From NCBI GenBank assembly GCA_949499045.1, contig CATEEE010000093.1, forward strand, positions 1 through 11,267: a DNA stretch of 11,267 nucleotides. Direction: 5' to 3'. Below the pieces are notes generated by a model. The model did no database searches. It was not told where the DNA came from and saw only the letters and a program-made list of their open reading frames with translations. A program made the position numbers and the translations under genes. The stretch comes from Marinobacterium sp. xm-d-530. GTDB lineage: Bacteria > Pseudomonadota > Gammaproteobacteria > Pseudomonadales > Balneatricaceae. Of this stretch, positions 1-6,877 are shown piece by piece; positions within the stretch are counted from its first letter, which is position 1; the number at the start of each line of letters is the position of its first letter.

Positions 1-70
1 AGGGTTGACTCTAGTACTTTGCAGTTTCCGATTGTAATAAAAACAAACCCAACAACGGAGTTACAAAGTA

Positions 71-1420
71 ATGACTGATAAGACTCAAGGCGTTTCACGC
101 CGTACGGTACTTAAAGGCACTGCAGCTTCTGCAGCGGCTATGGCAGTACCAAGCTTCTACATCCCAACTGCTTCTGCTGCAGGTTCGTTCCGTAACGACC
201 CTAAAGCTTCTGGTAAATGTGTCCTAGGTTTCAACGTACCTCAATCAGGCGCATACGCAGATGAGGGTGCAGACGAACTACGCGCATTCAAACTTGCTGT
301 TAAACACCTTAACGGCGAAGGCGATGGCGGCATGATGCAAACCATGAAACCAATGAACCTTAAAGGTAATGGTATTCTTGGTATGAAAGTTGAGTACGTA
401 ACTGGTGATACTCAGACTAAGTCTGACGCAGCACGTGCATCGGCTAAACGTATGATCGAGAAAGATGGCGTTATCATGTTCTCTGGTGGTTCATCATCAG
501 GTGTAGCTATCGCAGTACAGGCTCTAGCTGAAGAGATGGGAACCATCTTCATGGCAGGCCTAACACACTCAAACGATACAACTGGTAAAGACCGTCGTCG
601 TCACGGTTTCCGCCACATGTTCAACTGTCACCAATCAGCTCTAGCGCTACGTCCAGTACTTAAAAGCGAGTACGGTTCAGAGCGTCAGGTTTACCACCTA
701 ACAGCTGACTACACTTGGGGCTGGTCTCAGCAGGACTCTATCGAGAAAGGTATGGCTGCTGAAGCGAACTGGAACACAGTTGCTAACGTTAAGACTCCAG
801 TAGGTGCAGGTGACTTCTCTCAGTACATCACACCAATTCTAAACTCTGGTGCAGATACTCTGATCCTTAACCACTACGGCGGTGACATGGTTAACTCTTT
901 GACTCAGGCGATTCAGTTCGGTCTCAAAGATAAGCAGGTTAACGGTAAGGATTTCCAGATCATCGTTCCTCTATTCTCTCGTCTAATGGCGAAAGGTGCG
1001 GGCGACAACATGAAGGGCATCCTAGGTTCTACTAACTGGAACTGGAAGCTAACTGACGAAGGTTCTAAAGCATTCGTTAAGTCGTTCGGTCAGGAATACG
1101 GTTTCCCACCATCACAGGCAGCTCACACTTGTTACGTACAGACTATGCTTTACGCAGATGCTGTTGAACGTGCAGGTACGTTTGAACCAGCTGCTGTTAT
1201 CGCTGCTCTTGAAGATCACGAGTTCGATGGTATGGGTAACGGTGCTTCTCTATACCGTAAAGCGGACCACCAGGTAATGAAAAACGGCCTAGTAGTACGC
1301 GGTAACATGAACCCAACATCTGACTTCGACCGTCTTGAAGTATTGGATGTGGTTTCTCGTGAGAAGCTTACTTACGATCCAAACGAAGGCCCATTCGCCG
1401 GCGGCGCTCAGTGGTCTTAA
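71..1420 (+). CDS. Tat-exported substrate-binding protein of a branched-chain amino acid (HAAT) type ABC importer
   Basis: This 449-residue protein is the periplasmic ligand-binding component of the importer encoded just downstream. The N-terminus has a twin-arginine signal (SRRTVLK, residues 9-15), an Ala-rich hydrophobic stretch and a likely cleavage site after ASA (residues 34-36), so it is expected to be exported folded by Tat. The mature part reads like a type I periplasmic binding protein (Peripla_BP_6/LivJ-like fold): an opening strand with VPQSGAYADEG near residues 56-66, a ligand-loop style GGSSSGVA near 138-145, and LTHSND near 162-167. It is clearly longer than LivJ/LivK (about 370 residues), partly through an extra stretch around residues 84-105. 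The ATG at 71 is preceded by GGAG at 57-60. Codon choice is strongly biased and uniform, as in highly expressed genes. Urea, amides or amino acids are all possible substrates for this family; the sequence does not decide. Family assignment is firm, substrate unknown. Confidence 0.93.
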   Translation: MTDKTQGVSRRTVLKGTAASAAAMAVPSFYIPTASAAGSFRNDPKASGKCVLGFNVPQSGAYADEGADELRAFKLAVKHLNGEGDGGMMQTMKPMNLKGNGILGMKVEYVTGDTQTKSDAARASAKRMIEKDGVIMFSGGSSSGVAIAVQALAEEMGTIFMAGLTHSNDTTGKDRRRHGFRHMFNCHQSALALRPVLKSEYGSERQVYHLTADYTWGWSQQDSIEKGMAAEANWNTVANVKTPVGAGDFSQYITPILNSGADTLILNHYGGDMVNSLTQAIQFGLKDKQVNGKDFQIIVPLFSRLMAKGAGDNMKGILGSTNWNWKLTDEGSKAFVKSFGQEYGFPPSQAAHTCYVQTMLYADAVERAGTFEPAAVIAALEDHEFDGMGNGASLYRKADHQVMKNGLVVRGNMNPTSDFDRLEVLDVVSREKLTYDPNEGPFAGGAQWS

Positions 1421-1421
1421 T

Positions 1422-1448
1422 CCAAGTGTAATTGTTATTACACCTTGG
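1422..1448 (+). repeat. Imperfect inverted repeat (stem-loop) directly after the binding-protein stop codon
   Basis: The arm CCAAGTGTAAT (1422-1432) pairs with ATTACA-C-CTTGG (1437-1448), with one bulged C at 1443 and a TGTT loop. It starts two bases after the stop codon and is followed four bases later by a second, GC-rich hairpin. As RNA it would form a stem of 11 pairs at the 3' end of the binding-protein message. The likely role, by analogy with 3' stem-loops of other binding-protein transcripts, is to block 3' exonucleases; a protein-binding palindrome is the alternative. Confidence 0.6.
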
Positions 1449-1452
1449 CACG

Positions 1453-1482
1453 CGAAGGGGTCCAAGGGACCCCTTCGTTTTT
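1453..1482 (+). terminator. Intra-operon rho-independent terminator/attenuator between binding protein and permease genes
   Basis: A perfect 11-bp stem, CGAAGGGGTCC (1453-1463) with GGACCCCTTCG (1467-1477), closes a three-base loop (AAG) and is followed by TTTTT (1478-1482). This is a textbook intrinsic terminator. It lies inside what is functionally one operon, 32 bases after the binding-protein stop codon and 26 bases before the LivH-like start. The inferred role is partial termination, so that the binding protein is made in excess over the membrane subunits. A separate promoter for the downstream genes would have to fit in the 26 bases after it or lie inside the first gene. Confidence 0.85.
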
Positions 1483-1508
1483 ATTAGCTTTTTTGGAGAT
1501 TCATAGCT

Positions 1509-2525
1509 GTGGATGCAATACTCCTCCAGATTTTGAACGGTCTAGATAAGGGTGGTGCCTATGCACTGATTGCCCTAGGTCTAACGTTGATTTTCGGTAC
1601 CTTAGGTGTCGTGAACTTTGCTCACGGTGCTCTTTTCATGTTGGGTGCTTTCGTCGCAGTTTCAGTTCGCGAAGTACTTACTATTTCAACAAAAGTTAAA
1701 GATGAGTCGGTAACATTCTTTGAAGCATTCAAAGAGATCCCATACCTTGAGCTCTGGCTCGGTGATACGGGTAGAGCCATAATCGACTGGTCAGTTCCTA
1801 TATCGATTTTAATCGCTATACCTATCATGCTTTTGATTGGCTTGGTGATGGAACGTGGCCTAATTCGTCACTTCTACCGTCGCCCACACGCTGATCAGAT
1901 TCTTGTTACCTTCGGTCTTGCGATCGTCGTTCAAGAGATCATCAAGGCCATTTACGGTGCGAACCCGATTCCACAGCCAGCACCAGAGATGTTTGAGGGT
2001 ACAGCGAACGTCGGCGCACTCTTTGGTTTAGGTGACAATATTGTCTACCCTAAATGGCGTCTGGTTTATTTAGGTTTCGCTGCAGTTGTTATTGCTTCAG
2101 TATTTGCCTTCTTGCAGTTCACAACCTTCGGTATGGTGGTTCGTGCGGGTATGGCCGACCGCCAAACGGTTCAGCTGTTGGGTATCAATATTACCAAACG
2201 CTTCAGTATCGTCTTTGGTCTAGCTGCGGTCGTCGCAGGTCTGGCAGGTTTGATGTATACGCCAATACTTTCTCCTAACTATCACATGGGCATGGACTTC
2301 CTGGTTCTCTCATTTGTGGTTGTAGTAGTGGGCGGTATGGGTTCTCTACCAGGTGCGGTAGCGGCAGGTTTCCTACTCGGTATCCTCCAATCGTTCGCAT
2401 CGATGAACGAAGTCAAACAAATTATCCCAGGTATCGACCAGGTAATTATCTACCTAGTTGCAATGATCGTACTACTCGTTCGTCCACGTGGTCTAATGGG
2501 TCGCAAGGGTGTAATGGAGGACTAA
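1509..2525 (+). CDS. LivH-family inner-membrane permease of the ABC importer
   Basis: This 338-residue protein is one of the two membrane subunits that form the translocation pore. It is highly hydrophobic throughout and shows LivH-family landmarks: VNFAHGALFMLGAF (residues 35-48), the cytoplasmic ATPase-coupling loop with VRAGMADRQTVQLLGIN (about 211-227), VVGGMGSLPGAV (about 273-284), and the closing LVRPRGLMGRKG. A polar segment at about residues 53-93, with charged residues and aromatic clusters, makes it some 30 residues longer than E. coli LivH (308). The start is GTG at 1509, chosen because GGAG at 1495-1498 is suitably placed and the family N-terminus (a short helix of the LLQILNGL type) begins there. 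It follows the terminator-like hairpin and is separated by one base from the LivM-like gene, so translation of the two is probably coupled. Confidence 0.93.
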   Translation: MDAILLQILNGLDKGGAYALIALGLTLIFGTLGVVNFAHGALFMLGAFVAVSVREVLTISTKVKDESVTFFEAFKEIPYLELWLGDTGRAIIDWSVPISILIAIPIMLLIGLVMERGLIRHFYRRPHADQILVTFGLAIVVQEIIKAIYGANPIPQPAPEMFEGTANVGALFGLGDNIVYPKWRLVYLGFAAVVIASVFAFLQFTTFGMVVRAGMADRQTVQLLGINITKRFSIVFGLAAVVAGLAGLMYTPILSPNYHMGMDFLVLSFVVVVVGGMGSLPGAVAAGFLLGILQSFASMNEVKQIIPGIDQVIIYLVAMIVLLVRPRGLMGRKGVMED

Positions 2526-2526
2526 T

Positions 2527-3642
2527 ATGCAGATTGATAAATTTACACCTAAATCAGACATGATGATGCTGCTTGGTTTTGCAGCAGCCGTCCTGCTAAT
2601 GCCACTTTGGCTTCAGCCATTTGGTGCTGCCTACCCAGACTTGATGCAGCGTTTCGCTATCTTCGGTCTGTTCGCAATTGGCTTTAACATTCTATTCGGT
2701 CAGACAGGTTACCTGTCGTTTGGTCACGCAGCCTTCATTGGTGTGGGGTCTTACACAACGGTTTGGATTTTCAAGCTGTTTACACTGAACATCCTTCCAG
2801 CCATGGTTGCCGGTGTTGTGATGTCAGGTATATTTGCCTTAATCATTGGTTTCATCTGTCTACGTCGTACGGGTATCTACTTCTCGATTCTGACACTGGC
2901 TTTGGCGCAGATGAGCTACAACCTTGCTTACTCTGTACTAACACCTATTACGATGGGTGAGACAGGTTTACAAGTTGAAGCGTCTGACCCACGTGCTTGG
3001 GATGCACCTCTTGCTGAAGGAGCGGTACCTCGTACAAACCTTTTCGGTATTGAGATGACAGACTTTGGTGGCCTTGCTGGCTTCTACATCTGTGCAGCCA
3101 TCTTGATCGTTGGTTTCTACATTGCTTTGCGCATCACTCGTTCACCTTTCGGTTCGATGTTACGCGGCCTTAAAACCAATCAAAACCGTATGTCATACAC
3201 TGGTTTGAATACTCGTCCATATGCATTAGCGGCGTTTGTTATCTCAGGTATGTACGCTGGTCTTGCAGGAAGCTTAATGGCGGCGATGGACCCTCTAGCA
3301 GGTGCAGAGCGTATGCAGTGGACTGCATCGGGTGAGGTGGTTCTGATGACTATCCTCGGCGGTGTCGGCACATTGATTGGCCCATTCCTAGGTGCTGTTG
3401 CAATCAAGTACTTTGAGAATATTTTCTCAGCGATTGACGGTGCTGTATTGACCAGTGCTCTAGATTTCCTACCAGACTTCTTGGTTTCTGGCATTGTTCC
3501 AGTACTGTCTCTGTTCGTAGGTAAAGGTTGGCACCTAACGTTAGGTCTAATCTTCATGCTAGTCGTTATCTTCCTGCCTGGTGGCATCATGGAAGGTTAC
3601 CGTCGAATCAAAGCTCGCTTTTCGAAGCAGGGCGAAGAGTAA
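2527..3642 (+). CDS. LivM-family inner-membrane permease of the ABC importer
   Basis: The second membrane subunit, 371 residues. The first hydrophobic helix covers about residues 12-30. The LivM signature GQTGYLSFGHAAFIGVGSY occupies residues 58-76, and CLRRTGIYFSILTLALAQM (111-129) is the next conserved block. The cytoplasmic loop RSPFGSMLRGLKTNQNRMSY (205-224), followed by TGLNT, is the expected contact with the ATPases. TILGGVGTLIGPFLGA (275-290) and the final LPGGIMEG are also family features. A longer non-conserved segment at about 138-180 is probably periplasmic. The ATG at 2527 lies one base after the preceding stop codon, with GGAGG overlapping the end of the upstream gene (2516-2520), which indicates translational coupling. 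Function within the HAAT importer is secure; ligand is unknown. Confidence 0.93.
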   Translation: MQIDKFTPKSDMMMLLGFAAAVLLMPLWLQPFGAAYPDLMQRFAIFGLFAIGFNILFGQTGYLSFGHAAFIGVGSYTTVWIFKLFTLNILPAMVAGVVMSGIFALIIGFICLRRTGIYFSILTLALAQMSYNLAYSVLTPITMGETGLQVEASDPRAWDAPLAEGAVPRTNLFGIEMTDFGGLAGFYICAAILIVGFYIALRITRSPFGSMLRGLKTNQNRMSYTGLNTRPYALAAFVISGMYAGLAGSLMAAMDPLAGAERMQWTASGEVVLMTILGGVGTLIGPFLGAVAIKYFENIFSAIDGAVLTSALDFLPDFLVSGIVPVLSLFVGKGWHLTLGLIFMLVVIFLPGGIMEGYRRIKARFSKQGEE

Positions 3643-3664
3643 CTCAAGCTAACAGGATATTTAT

Positions 3665-4420
3665 ATGTCAGTACTAGAAATCTCTGGCGTAAACAAAACA
3701 TTCGGTGGCTTGAGAGCACTGGATGACGTCAACTTAAAAATTGAAGAGCAGACCGTTCACGCAGTTATCGGACCGAACGGTGCCGGTAAATCAACACTAC
3801 TGAACGCAGTTATTGGTAAGTTGATTCCAGATAACGGCACTATTTCGTTTTCTGGTAACAGCATGATTGGCCTTAAGCCACATAAGATTAACCAGTTGGG
3901 TATTTCACGCGTTTTCCAGACTCCGGAGATCTTTGCCGATCTTACGATCATGGAAAACATGATGATCCCGCTGTTGGCTCACCGTGATGGCGAATTCAAG
4001 CTCAATGCTTGGAAACGTTCTGATCAGGATGCTGATCTGCAAGAGAAAGCTGCAAAATACCTAGAGTATGTAAACATGCTAGGTAAGTCTGATACTCACG
4101 CGGGCAGCATGAGCCGCGGTGATAAGCGCCGTCTTGAATTGGCAATGTGTCTCTCTCAAGAGCCGAAACTGCTTCTTCTTGATGAGCCTACTGCGGGTAT
4201 GGCACGTGCCGATACCAACAACACAATCGATCTGCTGAAGAAGATCAAAGCGGATGGTATGACCATGGTCATCATCGAGCATGATATGCACGTAGTCTTC
4301 TCGCTAGCCGATAAAGTGAGTGTCATGGCAGCCGGCCATGTAATCGTTGAAGGTTCTCCAGATGAAATTAAAGTGAACCCTAAAGTTCGTGAAGCATACT
4401 TGGGAGGAGCTGAAGTATGA
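3665..4420 (+). CDS. LivG-family ATP-binding subunit of the ABC importer
   Basis: A 251-residue cytoplasmic ATPase that powers the importer together with the next gene product. Walker A is GPNGAGKST (residues 36-44), the Q-loop glutamine is Q85 in VFQTPEIF, Walker B is LLLLDE (169-174) with E174 as catalytic base, and the switch histidine is H206 in IIEHDM. The ABC signature is MSRGD (149-153) instead of the usual LSGGQ, so only the central glycine of the canonical motif is clearly kept; LivG and UrtD relatives are also variable here (for example LAYGQ or LSHGQ types, recalled from the family). The LivG-type insert (residues 105-145) is present, and the C-terminus (PKVREAYLGG) is typical. AGGAT at 3654-3658 serves as ribosome binding site. 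The stop codon overlaps the next start as ATGA. Confidence 0.93.
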   Translation: MSVLEISGVNKTFGGLRALDDVNLKIEEQTVHAVIGPNGAGKSTLLNAVIGKLIPDNGTISFSGNSMIGLKPHKINQLGISRVFQTPEIFADLTIMENMMIPLLAHRDGEFKLNAWKRSDQDADLQEKAAKYLEYVNMLGKSDTHAGSMSRGDKRRLELAMCLSQEPKLLLLDEPTAGMARADTNNTIDLLKKIKADGMTMVIIEHDMHVVFSLADKVSVMAAGHVIVEGSPDEIKVNPKVREAYLGGAEV

Positions 4421-5175
4421 CCAATACATTGGCAACTGAAGCCGTTAGAACTCAAAACTTGGGTACACCGGTTACTTACTGTTCTATCCACGATATCCAT
4501 GGCTACTACGGCGAGTCGTACATCGTTCAGGGTGTGAGTTTTAATATCCATGAAGGTGAGATTCTTGCTCTGCTTGGTCGTAACGGTGCCGGTAAAACTT
4601 CAACGTTACGTACCATCGCACGTTGTGATGACCCAGTATTGAAAAGCGGTGAAATCTGGTTAGACCACCAAAATATCCACGAAATGACGGCATATGAAGC
4701 GTCACAAGCGGGCATTGCACTGGTACCTGAAGATCGCTGTATCATTCCTGGCTTAACAGTAGAAGAGAACCTCCAGTTGGCTCAAATTGCGCCACCTAAA
4801 GGTTGGAACATCGAACGTATCTACGAACTATTCCCACGCCTCGGCGAACGTCGCAACCAAGAAGGTATTACGCTTTCAGGTGGTGAGCAGCAGATGCTTG
4901 CAATCGGTCGTGCGCTTTGTCGCGACATCAAGGTTCTTCTTCTTGATGAACCTTATGAGGGTTTAGCACCGGTTATCGTTCAAGAGATCGAGCGAACTCT
5001 TCGTGAGATCAAAGAGCTGGGTATTACGACGGTGATTGTCGAGCAGAATGCGATTGCTGCACTGAAACTTGCTGATCGTGCAGTGATTCTTGATACCGGT
5101 AACGTGGTATTCGATGGAACCGCTCAAGAAGTGCTTGATAACGAAACACTTCGTAACGAGTACCTAGCGATCTAA
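4417..5175 (+). CDS. LivF-family ATP-binding subunit of the ABC importer
   Basis: The second ATPase of the importer, 252 residues. Walker A is GRNGAGKTS (residues 54-62), the Q-loop region is VPEDRCIIPGLTVEENL (103-119), the signature is canonical LSGGE (153-157), and Walker B is VLLLDE (173-178). The switch position reads IVEQN (207-211), with no histidine; LivF relatives commonly have VEQN here, so this is not decay. The motif DEPYEGLAPVIVQEI (177-191) is characteristic of LivF/UrtE. About 20 residues precede the first family-like residues (CSIHDIHGYYG), a modest N-terminal extension. The start overlaps the LivG-like stop codon by four bases (ATGA), with a strong GGAGG at 4403-4407, so the two ATPases are translationally coupled and probably made in equal amounts. 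Confidence 0.93.
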   Translation: MTNTLATEAVRTQNLGTPVTYCSIHDIHGYYGESYIVQGVSFNIHEGEILALLGRNGAGKTSTLRTIARCDDPVLKSGEIWLDHQNIHEMTAYEASQAGIALVPEDRCIIPGLTVEENLQLAQIAPPKGWNIERIYELFPRLGERRNQEGITLSGGEQQMLAIGRALCRDIKVLLLDEPYEGLAPVIVQEIERTLREIKELGITTVIVEQNAIAALKLADRAVILDTGNVVFDGTAQEVLDNETLRNEYLAI

Positions 5176-5200
5176 TCGTTCTATTATTAGTACTCCACCT

Positions 5201-5229
5201 GTGCCCAGCTTTGCTGGGCACTCTTTTTT
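5201..5229 (+). terminator. Rho-independent terminator of the ABC importer operon
   Basis: A perfect 9-bp GC-rich stem, GTGCCCAGC (5201-5209) with GCTGGGCAC (5213-5221), has a TTT loop and is followed by TC and six T (5224-5229). It starts 25 bases after the last ATPase gene. A run of seven G (5230-5236) follows immediately. No A-tract is present on the left, so it should work only in the + direction. Confidence 0.92.
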
Positions 5230-5259
5230 GGGGGGGATAAAACTGGTACTGTATCCTTT

Positions 5260-5265
5260 TATAAA
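5260..5265 (+). promoter_or_regulatory. Possible -10 element (TATAAA) for the coiled-coil membrane protein gene
   Basis: After the operon terminator a new promoter is needed for the gene starting at 5286. TATAAA at 5260-5265 sits 20 bases before the ATG in an AT-rich stretch and is the best -10 match in the gap. No good -35 hexamer is found 16-18 bases upstream, so this is a weak call. If used, the leader would be only about a dozen bases, and no strong Shine-Dalgarno is visible (only TAAGAA near 5271-5276). Confidence 0.25.
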
Positions 5266-5285
5266 ATCAGTAAGAATTATCTTCA

Positions 5286-6215
5286 ATGTCAGAACGTCGC
5301 GAACCAGGATTCAATTTAGATCAACTGGCCGAGCCAGTGCCCACACTTGAGCCTGAAAAGCAAAAACCTCAAACGCCGACTCAACCGTCTACCGCAGCTG
5401 TTAAGCCCGCTACCAAAAGTAGTGGATTAGGAACGGGTGTCGCTGTCATAGCACTGTTAGTGGCTGTCGCCATGGCTATTTGGAACTATCAGCTGACTCA
5501 AAAGATGGATCAACAATCCGTTCTTCTAGAACAGATGAATCTATGGCTTGAGAGTACTGATGCAACGCTGACAAAGACAAGCACTTCAGCCTCTCAATCA
5601 GGTGAAACCCTCTCGTCTCGACTAGAGCAGCTTAATGGTCGAGTGGAAGATCGTATTAAACACTTTGATTCTGAGATCGCTAAGCTTTGGACCGTCTCAT
5701 ATCAGCGCAATAAGCCTCAGCTTGAGAAGCAGGGCGAGACGATTGAAGCACAAGCGAAACAGATTAAATCTCAGACCGAATCGATTAAAAGTATCCAGTC
5801 ACTTGTGGATCAAGTTCAATCGCAAGCTAAAAAGAGCGAAGGATCAGTTAATACGCTGTCCAAATCTGTTTCAGAATTTGATGAGAGTTTGAAAAAACGT
5901 GATCAGCAACTATCGAAGCTTAATGATCTGGTCGCTCGTAAAGATAAGCAGATCACTCAACTCAGTGAGCGGATAGCCCAACTCAACAGTGATCTTGAGT
6001 TTCAGCTCTCTATTGAGCGTGACGAGAGAGCAAGGATTAATGAACAGCTTGATCAAGTTAAATCGGGTTCGAATGCGAATGATCTTGATGGTCGTATAGC
6101 GACTATTGAAGATCGCCTCCGCTCGATTGACTCCAGTCGCCAGTCGGTCAATGCAGAACTTTTGAACATCAAACAACAGCTCAATACGCTGCTGCTTGAA
6201 GGAGCTATTCGTTAG
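5286..6215 (+). CDS. Uncharacterised single-pass membrane protein with long coiled coil
   Basis: I do not recognise a named family in this 309-residue protein. The first 46 residues are polar and rich in Pro, Gln and Thr (several PTLEPEKQK/PQTPTQP-like stretches), as in a flexible cytoplasmic tail. One hydrophobic segment (about residues 50-67, GVAVIALLVAVAMAIW) is a likely membrane anchor without a signal-peptidase site. The rest (about 70-305) is almost entirely Gln/Lys/Glu/Ser-rich with heptad-like Leu/Ile spacing, e.g. DQQLSKLNDLVARKDKQITQ near 206-225, and ends in a Leu-rich helix. The topology suggests N-in with a long periplasmic coiled coil. Such proteins often act as spacers or scaffolds in envelope or division complexes, but no function is assigned. 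It lies between two transcription units and has its own weak promoter candidate; thpR starts 87 bases downstream. Codon use is less biased than in the transporter genes. Confidence 0.85.
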   Translation: MSERREPGFNLDQLAEPVPTLEPEKQKPQTPTQPSTAAVKPATKSSGLGTGVAVIALLVAVAMAIWNYQLTQKMDQQSVLLEQMNLWLESTDATLTKTSTSASQSGETLSSRLEQLNGRVEDRIKHFDSEIAKLWTVSYQRNKPQLEKQGETIEAQAKQIKSQTESIKSIQSLVDQVQSQAKKSEGSVNTLSKSVSEFDESLKKRDQQLSKLNDLVARKDKQITQLSERIAQLNSDLEFQLSIERDERARINEQLDQVKSGSNANDLDGRIATIEDRLRSIDSSRQSVNAELLNIKQQLNTLLLEGAIR

Positions 6216-6302
6216 TTGAATAATACGAAACTGATCAATACTTGTTCAAAGCCACTTCAATGTGCACAATACGCTCCACATGAAATGGGGCTGAGTTAAA
6301 AA

Positions 6303-6854
6303 GTGAAGTTAAGATCCTTTTTTGCTTTACGCATTCCTGATCGAACCGCTCGAGAACTGGCTAATCTTTCTGATGAGTTGTGTCAGTTTGATTTAGGGCT
6401 GGATGCAACTTGGTTTGACTCTTCTGGGTATCACTTGACGCTCTGCTTTTTGGGAGATGTCAGCCTAGAGCAGGTTGAGCAGCTTGAAAAACTGGTAGTT
6501 CAAATTGATTTTGGTAGTCGTTTCACTGTTCTGTTGAATCAAGTCAGTTATTACGCCGTCAATCCAAGGCTCTCTTTGATCGCAGCAATGACCTCGCATA
6601 ACAGCCGACTAACGATGCTTCATGAGCAGTTAGTGGCTTTAGCCGAAGAGGTTGGCATTGTTCGTAAAGATCAGAACTTTATGCCCCATGTAACCTTGGC
6701 CCGTTTGCCAGCGGATAATCGATTTGCTGTCGACAAAGAGTTGCCACCTATCGATCATAGCTTGCCGGCTGATTCTATTGTGCTCCTTCAGAGCACTGAG
6801 GGTGAACACGGCAGTGTCTACAAGCCACTATTTGAAGTGCCGCTAACTCGCTAA
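6303..6854 (+). CDS. thpR: RNA 2',3'-cyclic phosphodiesterase (2H phosphoesterase, ThpR/LigT family)
   Basis: A 183-residue member of the 2H phosphoesterase superfamily, of the length expected for ThpR (about 175-190). Both catalytic tetrapeptides are present: HLTL (H44-T46, in GYHLTLCFLG) and HVTL (H129-T131, in FMPHVTLARLP). The opening RSFFALRIPD is also family-typical. Family members hydrolyse 2',3'-cyclic phosphate RNA ends to 2'-phosphates and can ligate tRNA halves in vitro; the in vivo substrate is unsettled. The start is GTG at 6303: it places the FFALRIP strand right at the N-terminus, and no in-frame ATG upstream stays open. The Shine-Dalgarno is poor (TGGGG near 6286-6290). It ends 23 bases before trhP, suggesting a two-gene unit for RNA/tRNA-related functions. 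Confidence 0.9.
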   Translation: MKLRSFFALRIPDRTARELANLSDELCQFDLGLDATWFDSSGYHLTLCFLGDVSLEQVEQLEKLVVQIDFGSRFTVLLNQVSYYAVNPRLSLIAAMTSHNSRLTMLHEQLVALAEEVGIVRKDQNFMPHVTLARLPADNRFAVDKELPPIDHSLPADSIVLLQSTEGEHGSVYKPLFEVPLTR

Positions 6855-6877
6855 ACCGTTTAACCAATTCTGAGAAA

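Noticed and set aside
3..25. Sigma-54 type -24/-12 site
   Set aside because: TTGCAG at 20-25 resembles a -12 half, but there is no GG at the required 10-base distance.
5..40. Promoter for the binding-protein gene (TTGACT at 5-10)
   Set aside because: No acceptable -10 lies 16-18 bases downstream; TGTAAT at 33-38 gives a 22-base spacer. The real promoter may be upstream of the window.
3180..3590. 136-residue open frame on the - strand
   Set aside because: It is antisense to the LivM-like gene, rich in Pro/Arg/Thr as expected from the complement of a membrane protein gene, and has no ribosome binding site or family motif.
4156..4551. 131-residue open frame on the - strand over the LivG/LivF junction
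   Set aside because: It is antisense to two conserved ATPases and its sequence is low-complexity Ser-rich; a shadow of the real coding strand.
71..5175. Urea importer UrtABCDE
   Set aside because: Gene order and the Tat signal fit, but the LivH-like permease lacks the long N-terminal region of UrtB, the D-type ATPase signature differs from the UrtD type, and no urease genes are seen.
6260..6281. Inverted repeat ATGTG/CACAT and palindrome TGTGCACA upstream of thpR
   Set aside because: Five-base arms and a short palindrome of this size are expected by chance, with no adjacent promoter elements to support an operator.
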